The position numbers and the translations under genes were made by a program. Source: Bacillota bacterium (GTDB lineage Bacteria; Bacillota; Bacilli; Bacillales_B; DSM-18226). Taken from it: 13,894 nucleotides of DNA. The notes below the pieces were generated by a model. It did no database searches, was not told the origin of the DNA, and was given only the letters and a program-made list of their open reading frames with translations. The stretch spans positions 1 through 13,894 of the forward strand of contig JAKACS010000019.1 of NCBI GenBank assembly GCA_021821235.1, written 5' to 3'. Position 1 is the stretch's first letter. Each line of letters opens with the position of its first letter. Positions 1 to 6,729 of the stretch are shown here, one piece after another.

Positions 1-2
1 AT

Positions 3-950
3 TTATGGAAAGTGATCTGGAATTTGTCTGCTGTTAAACCATCGATTGTAAATGATATGATTGAAATCCTGATTAAAAAAAATTTTTTAAAACTCGTTGA
101 TGAATTTAAGCCTGATTTAATTTTATCCGTTCATCCTAATTTTAACGGTCCCGTTTTAAATATTTTAGAAAAACATGGACTCAATATTTCTTTTGTCATT
201 TTTATTGCGGATCTTGTTAATATTTATCCTCTTTGGGTTGACCACAGGGCTGATTATATAATAAGTCCTACCATGGAAGCGAGAGAAAAATGTTTGGAAT
301 ATGGAATCCCGAGTGAAAAAATCAAAGTGCTGGGCTTCCCTGTCCGCTCCCGTTTCTATCGCAAACCGCAAAATAAAAAAGAGGCTTTTCACTATCCCGA
401 GGACGCTCCTTTAAAATGTCTGATCATGAGCGGCGGTGAAGGTGTCGGAAATATGAAAGAAATTGCCGAGAATCTTCTGGAACATTTTGATTGCAGAATC
501 AAAATTGTTGCCGGCAGAAATGCGAAACTAAAAGCTGCTCTAGAAAAGTCCCTTGATAAATATGGCGATCAAGTCGAAATTTATGGTTTTACAAAAGACA
601 TTCAAGATCTTATGCTTGCGTCTGATATTGCGTTTACAAGGGGAAGTCCAAATGTCATGTTTGAAGCTGTTGCTGCCAACCTGCCAATTATTATTACAGG
701 TGCATTGCCGGGCCAGGAGGAAAGCAACCCCGCATTTGCTGAAAAGTACAACCTAGGTGTCGTTTGCAAGCATCCAGAGGATATTGTGAAAACCATCAAT
801 GGTTTACTGGAAAATAACAGTGAAAAGTTAAACAATATTATAAATAGCCAGCGCAAATTTATCAATGCACATGCAGCAGAAGATATCTTACAATTTATCT
901 TAAATGTAGAATCTACCTATATGAAAAATGAGGCTGTTCTTTCTTATTAA
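3..950 (+). CDS. MGDG-synthase/UgtP-like glycosyltransferase, 5' end missing
   Basis: The reading frame is open to the left edge, so the true start lies outside; a GTG at 12 is only an internal codon. The protein resembles the MGDG synthase / processive diacylglycerol glucosyltransferase (UgtP, YpfP) group, membrane-associated GT-B enzymes that move a sugar from a UDP-sugar to a lipid such as diacylglycerol. Counting from base 12, the end of the N-terminal acceptor domain is visible (SVHPNF near 39-44, IADLVNIYPLWVD near 65-77). The C-terminal sugar-nucleotide domain follows: GGEGVGN near 141-147, VAGRN near 166-170, and TRGSPNVMFEA near 209-219, then LPGQEESN near 232-239. The last block corresponds to the TKAGPGT..EA...PGQE region of MGDG synthases but is altered in its glycine positions. 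The first 50 or so residues are probably missing. The family is clear; the lipid acceptor and sugar are not. Confidence 0.82.
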   Translation, partial: LWKVIWNLSAVKPSIVNDMIEILIKKNFLKLVDEFKPDLILSVHPNFNGPVLNILEKHGLNISFVIFIADLVNIYPLWVDHRADYIISPTMEAREKCLEYGIPSEKIKVLGFPVRSRFYRKPQNKKEAFHYPEDAPLKCLIMSGGEGVGNMKEIAENLLEHFDCRIKIVAGRNAKLKAALEKSLDKYGDQVEIYGFTKDIQDLMLASDIAFTRGSPNVMFEAVAANLPIIITGALPGQEESNPAFAEKYNLGVVCKHPEDIVKTINGLLENNSEKLNNIINSQRKFINAHAAEDILQFILNVESTYMKNEAVLSY

Positions 951-953
951 ACC

Positions 954-990
954 AATCCCCTTGGGCAATCCTTACCCAAGGGGATTTTTT
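954..990 (+). terminator. Rho-independent terminator of the glycosyltransferase gene
   Basis: A perfect 12-bp stem, AATCCCCTTGGG (954-965) with CCCAAGGGGATT (975-986), has a 9-base loop and is followed by T's to 990. It starts four bases after the stop codon of the glycosyltransferase gene. Confidence 0.92.
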
Positions 991-991
991 C

Positions 992-1026
992 ACAAAAAAA
1001 ATCGTCCTACATTTCGGGCGATTTTT
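992..1026 (-). terminator. Probable terminator, minus strand
   Basis: AAATCGTCC (999-1007) pairs with GGGCGATTT (1016-1024), with one G-T pair and an 8-base loop. On the minus strand the stem is followed by a run of eight T's (complement of 994-1001). It lies downstream of the minus-strand phosphatase gene and so backs up the hairpin at 1065-1083. Five T's on the other side could also let it act on the plus strand. Confidence 0.65.
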
Positions 1027-1050
1027 CGTTTAGGTTCATAGTCCATAAAA

Positions 1051-1083
1051 GAAAAAATAATCGAGCGGACCCCGAGGATCCGC
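1051..1083 (-). terminator. GC-rich hairpin with T-rich tail, minus strand
   Basis: GCGGA (1065-1069) and TCCGC (1079-1083) form a short GC-rich stem. A CC/GG pair extends it inward past one mismatch. On the minus strand it is followed by a T-rich stretch (complement of 1051-1060). It lies 35 bases past the stop of the BcrC-like gene, so it is the likely first terminator of that gene. Confidence 0.5.
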
Positions 1084-1117
1084 GCCGTACTATTTTTACC
1101 CATTTATTCTTCACCCT

Positions 1118-1720
1118 TTAAAGGCGGGAGGCACTGTTTCTTCTCCACACTTTATTCTCGATTTTTTCATAGAATTCAACTAGAGAATTGATAATTTGAT
1201 CGGCAAGCTTCCAGCGCATTAAAATAGCGTGAACCAAAAATGCAATTGAAATTCCAATGATCATACCTGCAATGACATCTGATGGATAGTGAACACCAGT
1301 CCAAACACGTGAAAGTGATATCGCTGCTGCTAACAAAAGCCAAAACCAGCCATCACGTTTTCGCCAAATCCAAATTGAGGTAGCAATGACAAACGCGCCT
1401 GTCGCATGGTCACTTGGAAATGAAGCATTTGCTACATGCTTTATTAATTGGATAACGTGATAATCAACAAAAGGACGATTGCGATAAAGCACCAGTCCAA
1501 TAATCGCATTGATCCCAAGCGCAACGCTGGCCGAGACTAAACTCTCTACAACCATTCTGCGGTTGGATTTGGTCCGGATGAACCAGTAAACAATTACAGC
1601 AAGGTAAAAAAGATATGCACCATCTTCTGACAAAAACTTCATTACCGGATTTAGAACAGCATCCGAAACCGCAAGATGGTTAATCAATTGAAACATTTGA
1701 AAATCCCATTGAAAAAACAT
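1118..1720 (-). CDS. bcrC: BcrC-like undecaprenyl-diphosphatase (PAP2 superfamily)
   Basis: A 200-residue integral membrane PAP2-superfamily phosphatase. BcrC enzymes dephosphorylate undecaprenyl diphosphate on the outer face of the membrane, recycling the lipid carrier for wall polymers and giving bacitracin tolerance. The three PAP2 signature blocks are present: YRNRPF (about 79-84), SFPSDH (about 100-105) and SRVWTGVHYPSD (about 137-148, with Arg138, His144 and Asp148 as expected catalytic residues). Five or so hydrophobic segments surround them. RPFVDYHVIQLIKHVA and NASFPSDHATGA closely follow B. subtilis BcrC, which has 193 residues. The ATG at 1720 was chosen because AAAAGGGTG lies five bases upstream and the homologous N-terminus begins there. 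The longer open frame, to 1819, adds a 33-residue extension without a ribosome site. It stands alone, about 140 bases from the next gene. Exact substrate is inferred from similarity. Confidence 0.85.
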   Translation of the reverse strand: MFFQWDFQMFQLINHLAVSDAVLNPVMKFLSEDGAYLFYLAVIVYWFIRTKSNRRMVVESLVSASVALGINAIIGLVLYRNRPFVDYHVIQLIKHVANASFPSDHATGAFVIATSIWIWRKRDGWFWLLLAAAISLSRVWTGVHYPSDVIAGMIIGISIAFLVHAILMRWKLADQIINSLVEFYEKIENKVWRRNSASRL

Positions 1721-1793
1721 AGTAACACCCTTTTCATCCAATTTCTTTTTTTGAAACACAAATCGTTGCCGAATAAGTGAATCTAAAAGAAAA

Positions 1794-1819
1794 GACTGTG
1801 AAAAGGGAAAAAAGTTCAA
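1794..1819 (-). promoter_or_regulatory. Possible ECF-sigma-like promoter upstream of the BcrC-like gene
   Basis: Reading the minus strand, TTGAAC (1814-1819) is followed after exactly 16 bases by AGTC (1794-1797). This is a loose match to the TGAAAC-N16-CGTC pattern of Bacillus ECF sigma factors, which are known to drive bcrC in B. subtilis. The match is imperfect in both boxes, so this is a suggestion based on spacing and context. Confidence 0.22.
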
Positions 1820-1859
1820 TCCAATTAACCATTTTTTTTAAAAAAATCCTGTTAGTTTT

Positions 1860-2951
1860 TTACTGTTGTTGGTTTAAAAGCATTGCTTTCGTTTGCTCTG
1901 CTTCACGGATCATTTTTTCCATTAGTTCTTGGGCGCTTTGAAGTTTGGCAAGTCTTGGACTTTGGCCTGACCATAATGACAAAAATTCGCGATTCTTTTG
2001 CCGGGCTGCTTCTTTTCGAATTCCTTTTGTCAATGCATTTTGAACAGGATACGGTGGAAGTTGGTTTTCAACAGCTTTCAATCCGCTGATAAATTCATTG
2101 CGAATGCCCCGGGCCAGTTTGCCGGAAAATGCTTTTGTTAATTCCGTTTGATCTTCTCCCGCTTCCAAAATTGCCATTTTATATTCCTGGCTCGCACCGC
2201 TTTCCTCGCAAACAAGAAAAGCCGTCCCCATTTGAACTGCTTGTGCGCCAAGTGACTGCGCTGCAATCAATCCCCTTCCATCCATAACCCCACCAGCTGC
2301 AATAATCGGAATTTGGATTCGATCAGCTGTTTGTGGAATCAAGGAAAACAGTCCAATTAAGCTCTCTGTATCCCCCTTATGAAAAGTGCCGCGATGTCCG
2401 CCTGCTTCACTTCCTTGTAGAACAACAGCATCAAAACCAGCTTTTTCAACAAGGATTGCTTCTGTGACTGTTGTTGCCGTGCCAATGGTAAAAATTGAAT
2501 TTTGTTTCAGAGAAGAAAGGATGTTGACCGAAGGGATTCCAAATGTAAAAGAGCAAACCGGAATCTTCTCTTCTATCATTACCTCGATCTGCTGTAAAAA
2601 AGTCTCCAAATCATCATGATAGTTAGGGATCTTTAAGTCTCCTTCCTGCACTGCCATCTGTTCTTTAAACGGTTCCAGCCAATCCCTTGCCTTTTCTAAA
2701 GCTTCCTCATCATTCTTGTACGGTGTGGGAACAAACAAGTTGACACCAAATGGCCGACCAGTTAATTGTTTGATTTCGCGAATTTGTTCCCGAATTTGAT
2801 CGGATTTCATATATCCCGCTCCAATCATTCCTAAACCGCCAGCGTTGGAAACGGCCGCAACCAACTCAGTGGTTGTCGGTCCCCCAGCCATCGGCGCCTG
2901 AATAACTGGATACTTGACCCCTATCAGATTAGTTAATCCACTTTTTACCAT
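1860..2951 (-). CDS. Nitronate monooxygenase (2-nitropropane dioxygenase family)
   Basis: A 363-residue FMN-dependent TIM-barrel flavoenzyme of the NMO family, cytosolic. It oxidises alkyl nitronates such as propionate 3-nitronate to aldehyde plus nitrite or nitrate. The N-terminus carries the family hallmark YPVIQAPMAGG (about 14-24). Next come FGVNLFVP (about 68-75) and GSEAGGHRG (about 180-188), where His186 is the expected catalytic base. The phosphate-binding strands are AAGGVMDGRG (about 218-227) and GAQAVQMGTAFL (about 235-246). The start is an ATG preceded by AAGGTGATG. Length is normal for class I NMO. It is a single gene between the ABC operon terminator and the BcrC-like gene. No convincing promoter was identified: a TATAAT lies so close (2967-2972) that transcripts would barely include the ribosome site. 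Some family members are FabK-like enoyl reductases, but the EAGGH motif favours NMO. Confidence 0.88.
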   Translation of the reverse strand: MVKSGLTNLIGVKYPVIQAPMAGGPTTTELVAAVSNAGGLGMIGAGYMKSDQIREQIREIKQLTGRPFGVNLFVPTPYKNDEEALEKARDWLEPFKEQMAVQEGDLKIPNYHDDLETFLQQIEVMIEEKIPVCSFTFGIPSVNILSSLKQNSIFTIGTATTVTEAILVEKAGFDAVVLQGSEAGGHRGTFHKGDTESLIGLFSLIPQTADRIQIPIIAAGGVMDGRGLIAAQSLGAQAVQMGTAFLVCEESGASQEYKMAILEAGEDQTELTKAFSGKLARGIRNEFISGLKAVENQLPPYPVQNALTKGIRKEAARQKNREFLSLWSGQSPRLAKLQSAQELMEKMIREAEQTKAMLLNQQQ

Positions 2952-2990
2952 ACCTACATCACCTTCATTATATTAATTTTACAAAAAATG

Positions 2991-3020
2991 GAAAAAGACC
3001 ATCTCCGTTCGAAATGATCT
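2991..3020 (-). terminator. Terminator of the ABC transporter operon
   Basis: AGACCATCTC (2996-3005) pairs fully with GAAATGATCT (3011-3020), using two G-T wobbles, around a 5-base loop. On the minus strand the stem is followed by five T's (complement of 2991-2995) and another T-rich block. It lies 10 bases past the stop of the ATPase gene and separates the operon from the nitronate monooxygenase gene. Confidence 0.85.
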
Positions 3021-3030
3021 ATAAAAACGA

Positions 3031-3825
3031 TTAGGATAAAATTGCTCGGTCATTTGCCATCTGGGTGCCACGAATTCTCTGAAACTCTGAAAGCAAGCTT
3101 TCAATCGTCAACTTCTTCTTCTCAATCTCATTCACTTCCAAAATAATTTGGCCCTTATCCATCATAATTAATCGGTTGCCTAAATCGATCGCCTGTTGCA
3201 TATTGTGCGTAACCATTAAGGTCGTTAATTGAAATTTTTCAACAATCGTTTTCGTCAATTCCGTAATCAGCTCGGCTCTCGCAGGATCAAGCGCCGCCGT
3301 ATGTTCATCCAACAGCAGGATGGACGGTTCTGTAAAGGTTGCCATCAGCAATGAAAGAGCCTGACGCTCTCCCCCGGATAAAAGGCCAACCTTTGCACTT
3401 AGCCGATCCTCTAAACCAAGATGCAACGATTCAAGCGCCTCACGAAAATATTCGCGCCGCTTTTTTGTTACCCCTTTTCCGAACCCCCTCGCTTTATTGC
3501 GGGAATAGGCCATTGCTAAATTTTCTTCAATCGTCATTGATGGAGCAGTTCCAGCCATTGGATCTTGAAAGACGCGGCCAATCATCCGCGAACGTTTAAA
3601 TTCAGGCAGCTGTGTCACATTTTTACCATCCAGATAAATTTCGCCGTCATCAGGTAAAAGGACACCGGATATAATATTCATTAATGTGGATTTTCCGGCT
3701 CCATTACTGCCAATAACCGTTACAAAATCGCCCGGCTTCAGGGTTAATTGCACATGATCAATCGCCGTTTTTTCATCTGGCGTTCCTTCATTAAACACTT
3801 TATGAATCTGATTTAATTGCAGCAT
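3031..3825 (-). CDS. ABC transporter ATP-binding protein (TrpZ-like importer ATPase)
   Basis: A 264-residue cytosolic ATPase that powers the importer encoded with it. All ABC motifs are present: Walker A GSNGAGKST (39-47), Q-loop Gln87 in RVFQDP, signature LSGGERQ (149-155), Walker B ILLLDEH (169-175) and H-loop His207 in VTHNMQ. The DEHTAALDP stretch is typical of the ATPases that pair with ABC_sub_bind lipoproteins. The ATG at 3825 is preceded by AAAGGGTG with good spacing and gives a normal ATPase N-terminus. The open frame continues upstream, but that part is antisense-free overlap with the permease gene and has no family match. The start lies 26 bases inside the permease gene, suggesting translational coupling. 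It is the last gene of the operon, followed by a strong terminator. Confidence 0.9.
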   Translation of the reverse strand: MLQLNQIHKVFNEGTPDEKTAIDHVQLTLKPGDFVTVIGSNGAGKSTLMNIISGVLLPDDGEIYLDGKNVTQLPEFKRSRMIGRVFQDPMAGTAPSMTIEENLAMAYSRNKARGFGKGVTKKRREYFREALESLHLGLEDRLSAKVGLLSGGERQALSLLMATFTEPSILLLDEHTAALDPARAELITELTKTIVEKFQLTTLMVTHNMQQAIDLGNRLIMMDKGQIILEVNEIEKKKLTIESLLSEFQRIRGTQMANDRAILS

Positions 3826-4831
3826 GGCTTTCACCCTTTCGTTGTGCCGATAATGAAATGTTTTGCATTCTTTCTGCTTTTTTCCGCACCTTTGCTTTTT
3901 TTTCGCGTGATTTGCTCCAAATTTTTGGTGCAGTAAGTGCAAGAATTACGATAATGGCGGTTATTAGTTTCATATCGCCTGGTTCTAAAAATTCTACCCG
4001 CAATGCAAGCGTGACAACTAGCCGATAAATAATGGCGCCGCCAATGACAGCAAGAGTTGTCCGGGCAATTGTTATTGTACCAAAGAGTGCCTCACCAATA
4101 ATAACAGAAGCAAGGCCAATAATAATCATGCCTATCCCCATACCCACATCAGCAAAACCACCTTGTTGGGCAATCAAGGCGCCGGAAAAAGCAACCAATG
4201 CGTTTGAAAGACCAAGACCAAGTACAATGAGAAGATTGGTGTTGGCAGATAAACTGCGAATCATACGCTGATTGTCTCCCGTAGCCCTTAGCGCCAAACC
4301 AATTTCCGTTTTCAAAAACCAATCAGTCAACAGCTTAAAAAGGAAGGTTACGACAATCATAAACAGAAAGATTCCCCATGTATCCGGATGGCTATCGGTT
4401 AAACCAATTGCATCCAAAAGCGAATTGAGAAATGAATCAATTCCGCTTTGCTGTGAAATTTGTGAAATTTTTGTAAAAATTGTATCGGTATTTAATAGCG
4501 GAATATTTGATTTCCCCATTATACGAAGATTGATTGAGTAAAGCGCAATCATCATTAAAATTCCCGACAGCAAGTTGTTAATTTTACCAGCTGTGTGAAT
4601 AATTCCAGTCATGCACCCCGCAATAAAGCCGGCAAAAAGCGCAGCAATCGTTGCAACAATTGGATTGCCCCCGCCAGCAATGATGGTTGCGGATATCGCT
4701 GCACCTGTTACAAAACTGCCATCAACCGTTAAGTCGGGAAAATCCAAAATGCGAAAAGACAAGTAAACCCCCAATGCCATGATCGCATAAATAATCCCCG
4801 ATTCAAATGATCCAAATATCGAGGTAAACAA
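3800..4831 (-). CDS. ABC transporter permease (TrpY-like, BPD_transp_2 family)
   Basis: A membrane permease of about 343 residues forming the channel of the importer. It has eight or more hydrophobic segments and the family's early block FRILDFPDLTVDGSFVTGA. A basic C-terminal tail (KSREKKAKVRKKAER) would lie in the cytoplasm. The start is uncertain. I chose the TTG at 4831 because AGAAAGGATGAAGG sits just upstream at workable spacing and it gives the N-terminus LFTSIFGSFESG seen in homologues. An ATG at 4840 has the AGG directly against it, and a TTG at 4855 has no ribosome site. The gene lies 94 bases after the lipoprotein gene with a hairpin between, and overlaps the ATPase gene by 26 bases. 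The family is related to branched-chain amino acid and sugar permeases; the substrate is not evident. Confidence 0.85.
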   Translation of the reverse strand: MFTSIFGSFESGIIYAIMALGVYLSFRILDFPDLTVDGSFVTGAAISATIIAGGGNPIVATIAALFAGFIAGCMTGIIHTAGKINNLLSGILMMIALYSINLRIMGKSNIPLLNTDTIFTKISQISQQSGIDSFLNSLLDAIGLTDSHPDTWGIFLFMIVVTFLFKLLTDWFLKTEIGLALRATGDNQRMIRSLSANTNLLIVLGLGLSNALVAFSGALIAQQGGFADVGMGIGMIIIGLASVIIGEALFGTITIARTTLAVIGGAIIYRLVVTLALRVEFLEPGDMKLITAIIVILALTAPKIWSKSREKKAKVRKKAERMQNISLSAQRKGESHAAIKSDS

Positions 4832-4877
4832 TACCTTCATCCTTTCTAAATTCAATTTTACGAAAGATAAAGAGCTA

Positions 4878-4908
4878 GGAAGAAGGAATTTCGTGATTTC
4901 CTCCTTCC
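4878..4908 (-). terminator. Intercistronic hairpin between lipoprotein and permease genes
   Basis: GGAAGAAGGAA (4878-4888) pairs with TTCCTCCTTCC (4898-4908) over 11 bp with one G-T pair and a 9-base loop. On the minus strand the downstream sequence is moderately T-rich but not a clean T-run. It lies 17 bases past the lipoprotein stop. It could be a partial terminator or a 3' stabiliser that gives more lipoprotein than permease, as is common in ABC importer operons. Confidence 0.6.
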
Positions 4909-4925
4909 GTTTATATTAGCTCAAC

Positions 4926-5924
4926 TTATTTTCCATCATAAAATTCTCCAAGTTTTTCCCAATCAGGATTTACTTTAAGTCCTTGAGCCTCGGCTGCTTT
5001 TTTATTGATTACAAGCTTTAAGGTTTTTGGCAATTCAACTGGAATTTCCGATGGCTTCTTCTTGCCTGTTAAAATATCTGCCGCCATAACACCGGATTGG
5101 TAACCTATATCATAATAGTTAAAACCGCTTGCGGCAACAGCACCTTTTTTCATTGAATCCAGTTCCCCAACGAAAAGCGGGATCTTTTTGCTATTGGCGA
5201 CCGAAATAACCGATTCAAGAGCTGAAACAACCGTGTTATCTGTTGGAATGTAAATCGCATCGACCCGCCCGACAAGTGACTCGGCTGCCTGCTTCACTTC
5301 TGCAGAAGTGGAAACGGAAACTTCAACAAGTTGGGCATTCTTTTTCTCCACCAATGACTTAACTTGTTTTACCTGTACGACCGAATTTTGCTCACCGGAA
5401 TTGTAGATTACCCCAATCTTTTTCGCCTTTACCTCATCGGTAATAAAACCGATCGTTTTTCCTGTAGCATCTGGATGGTTATCTGTCGTACCTGTTATAT
5501 TTTTCCCCGGTTTGTCAAATGATTTCACAAGGCCGGCACCAACAGGATCCGTCACTGAAGTGAAAACAATCGGAATTTCTTTTGTTGCATTTAATGCAGC
5601 AACAGCGCTCGGCGTTGCATTTGCAAAAATAAGATCTACTTTATTGCCAACAAAATTTTTCGCAATCGTTTGTGTATTAGTCATATCTGCCTGCGCATTT
5701 TGCTCATCATATTTGGCATTGATGCCTTTATCTTTTAATGCCTGTTTAAACCCTTTTGTAGCCGCATCTAACGATGGATGAACTGCAAACTGAGTAATTC
5801 CAATTTTAAACTCCTTTTTGCCCTCCGCTTTCTGCCCACTACCTGAAGTGTCTTTGCTTGCACATCCCGCAAGTAAAATCGCTCCGGCAAGTAAAATGGA
5901 TCCCATTTTCGCAAATTTCTTCAT
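4926..5924 (-). CDS. ABC transporter substrate-binding lipoprotein (ABC_sub_bind / TrpX-like)
   Basis: A 332-residue lipoprotein that captures the substrate outside the membrane and delivers it to the permease. The N-terminus is a lipoprotein signal: MKKF, a hydrophobic stretch and the lipobox LLAGC with the modified Cys at 21, followed by a Ser/Gly/Lys-rich linker. The mature part begins KIGITQFAVHPSLDAATKGF and contains IFANATPSAVAALN and PIVFTSVTDPVGAGLV, typical of the ABC_sub_bind family (PF04392), which has the periplasmic-binding fold. Streptococcal members (TrpX) are linked to tryptophan uptake. That assignment is only by family, and other small aromatic or unknown ligands are possible. 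The ATG follows an AGGGGGA ribosome site. It is the first gene of a three-gene operon with its own promoter and a leader of about 130 bases. Confidence 0.9.
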   Translation of the reverse strand: MKKFAKMGSILLAGAILLAGCASKDTSGSGQKAEGKKEFKIGITQFAVHPSLDAATKGFKQALKDKGINAKYDEQNAQADMTNTQTIAKNFVGNKVDLIFANATPSAVAALNATKEIPIVFTSVTDPVGAGLVKSFDKPGKNITGTTDNHPDATGKTIGFITDEVKAKKIGVIYNSGEQNSVVQVKQVKSLVEKKNAQLVEVSVSTSAEVKQAAESLVGRVDAIYIPTDNTVVSALESVISVANSKKIPLFVGELDSMKKGAVAASGFNYYDIGYQSGVMAADILTGKKKPSEIPVELPKTLKLVINKKAAEAQGLKVNPDWEKLGEFYDGK

Positions 5925-6063
5925 AGACTAAAATCCCCCTAAAATAAAGTAAATAACTCGATACCTTTTTTCTTTTCAATTTGATTTAGTCGATAAGACC
6001 ATTTTACCACTAATCCGCTTTAAAGAGAAAAAGGAGTCAAAAAATTTTATATATTTAAAAATT

Positions 6064-6093
6064 ATATTAGTATTTTTAAGCTTAAAAAGTCAA
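6064..6093 (-). promoter_or_regulatory. Probable sigma-A promoter of the ABC operon
   Basis: On the minus strand TTGACT (6088-6093) is followed after 18 bases by TAATAT (6064-6069), with a TATAAT overlapping three bases further on. It lies just after the terminator of the 45-residue gene and 140 bases before the lipoprotein start. I searched the leader for a T-box AGGGTGGNACCGCG element and found none. Confidence 0.6.
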
Positions 6094-6124
6094 TACTATT
6101 TTAGAAAAATAATCATGTACAATA

Positions 6125-6160
6125 AAAAACATCCTGTTGATTTTTTACAGGATGTTTTTT
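6125..6160 (-). terminator. Terminator of the 45-residue gene
   Basis: AAAAACATCCTGT (6125 onward, ending 6136-6137) pairs with ACAGGATGTTTTTT (6147-6160) in a long perfect stem with a 10-base T-rich loop. On the minus strand it ends in TTTTTT. The upstream arm begins inside the stop codon of the small gene. Its symmetry would let it work in both directions, but no plus-strand gene lies before it. Confidence 0.85.
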
Positions 6161-6296
6161 AATTTCTTATTTTTGGTACCTCGCGAGTAGTTTCAAGAAA
6201 TGCGTCAATTTCGACTTTTTTTAAGGGTAAATCGATTTGCTCTGTTTTCAGTTCAATCGTTGTTTCAAGCAGCCGATCGATATCAATCATAATCAT
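6159..6296 (-). CDS. Unrecognised 45-residue acidic small protein
   Basis: A short gene supported by gene structure rather than by homology. The ATG at 6296 has a strong ribosome site, GGGAGG, seven bases upstream, and the stop runs directly into a strong terminator. An in-frame ATG two codons on (6290) is an alternative start but sits further from the ribosome site. The product begins MIMIDIDRLL and ends TTREVPKIRN. It is rich in Asp, Glu, Ile, Leu and Lys, has no Cys or Trp, and has no membrane segment, so a small soluble cytosolic protein is likely, perhaps a short helix (RLLETTIELKTEQ) followed by a strand. It forms its own transcription unit between the divergent YjcZ-like gene and the ABC operon. 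I do not recognise the family and assign no function. Confidence 0.7.
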   Translation of the reverse strand: MIMIDIDRLLETTIELKTEQIDLPLKKVEIDAFLETTREVPKIRN

Positions 6297-6519
6297 GTTC
6301 AACCTCCCGATGAATTGATGGTTGGCTCAGCTTACTATAACCGTTCGGCAATGTTTATTTTCTTATGGGGGTTGTTTACCATTTACCATTTTTTATCATT
6401 CTTACCACAGCCTTATTTTGCGAAATTTAAAATCCGTTTATCGAGATGCCAAAAGAACATTTACCATAGGACAATGCCCTTTTTCCCTTTAGATAAAACG
6501 GCTTTGGGAATTCGTCCAT

Positions 6520-6547
6520 ACTGATGGACTGATGGATTCATATAGTA
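6520..6547 (+). promoter_or_regulatory. Sigma-K-type sporulation promoter of the YjcZ-like gene
   Basis: AC (6520-6521), a 17-base spacer (6522-6538) and CATATAGTA (6539-6547) match the published sigma-K pattern AC-N17-CATANNNTA at every fixed position. Transcription would begin near 6553, eight bases before the ribosome site AAGGAGGTG (6561-6569). Sigma-K acts late in the mother cell, which fits a tiny sporulation-type protein. Confidence 0.6.
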
Positions 6548-6575
6548 ATGTAGGATTGCAAAGGAGGTGTTTTTC

Positions 6576-6668
6576 ATGGGTCAAGGAGGAAATAATGGCT
6601 TCGCATTAATCGTCGTTCTGTTCATCTTATTGATCATTGTTGGTTCTGCTTATGTTGGTTTCTATTGA
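6576..6668 (+). CDS. YjcZ-type tiny transmembrane sporulation peptide, 30 residues
   Basis: The product begins MGQGGNNG, followed by one transmembrane segment, FALIVVLFILLIIVG, and a short SAYVGFY tail. This is the layout of the YjcZ-family tiny membrane proteins of Bacillus: a Gly-rich head, then FALIVVLFILLIIVG with almost no variation. The family is associated with sporulation, and its molecular role is not known to me. The ATG follows AAGGAGGTG six bases upstream, one of the strongest ribosome sites in the window. A sigma-K-type promoter lies directly upstream and a terminator 25 bases downstream, so it is a complete single-gene unit. It is the only intact complete plus-strand gene in the window. 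Confidence 0.88.
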   Translation: MGQGGNNGFALIVVLFILLIIVGSAYVGFY

Positions 6669-6693
6669 TGAACATCAGCATTGTTGATGACAT

Positions 6694-6726
6694 AAAAAAG
6701 AGTGAAGATTAACTTCACTCTTTTTT
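6694..6726. terminator. Bidirectional terminator between the YjcZ-like gene and ltaS
   Basis: AAAAAAGAGTGAAG (6694-6707) pairs perfectly with CTTCACTCTTTTTT (6713-6726) around a 5-base loop, giving a T-run on either strand. It ends both the plus-strand tiny gene and the convergent minus-strand ltaS, whose stop lies three bases away. Confidence 0.93.
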
Positions 6727-6729
6727 GCT

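Noticed and set aside
2967..2972. TATAAT upstream of the nitronate monooxygenase gene
   Set aside because: It would place the transcript start inside the ribosome site and there is no -35 box at the proper distance.
5925..6160. T-box or other riboswitch in the ABC operon leader
   Set aside because: No AGGGTGGNACCGCG-type motif and no strong antiterminator/terminator pair after the promoter; the strong hairpin at 6125-6160 ends the upstream gene.
6375..6467. Three copies of TTTACCAT
   Set aside because: Two overlap end to end and the third is 70 bases away; the sequence is A/T-rich and no regulator or symmetry supports a function.
6237..6524. Plus-strand open frame of 95 codons
   Set aside because: It has no ribosome site, overlaps the better supported 45-residue gene on the other strand and the sigma-K-type promoter, and has no family resemblance.
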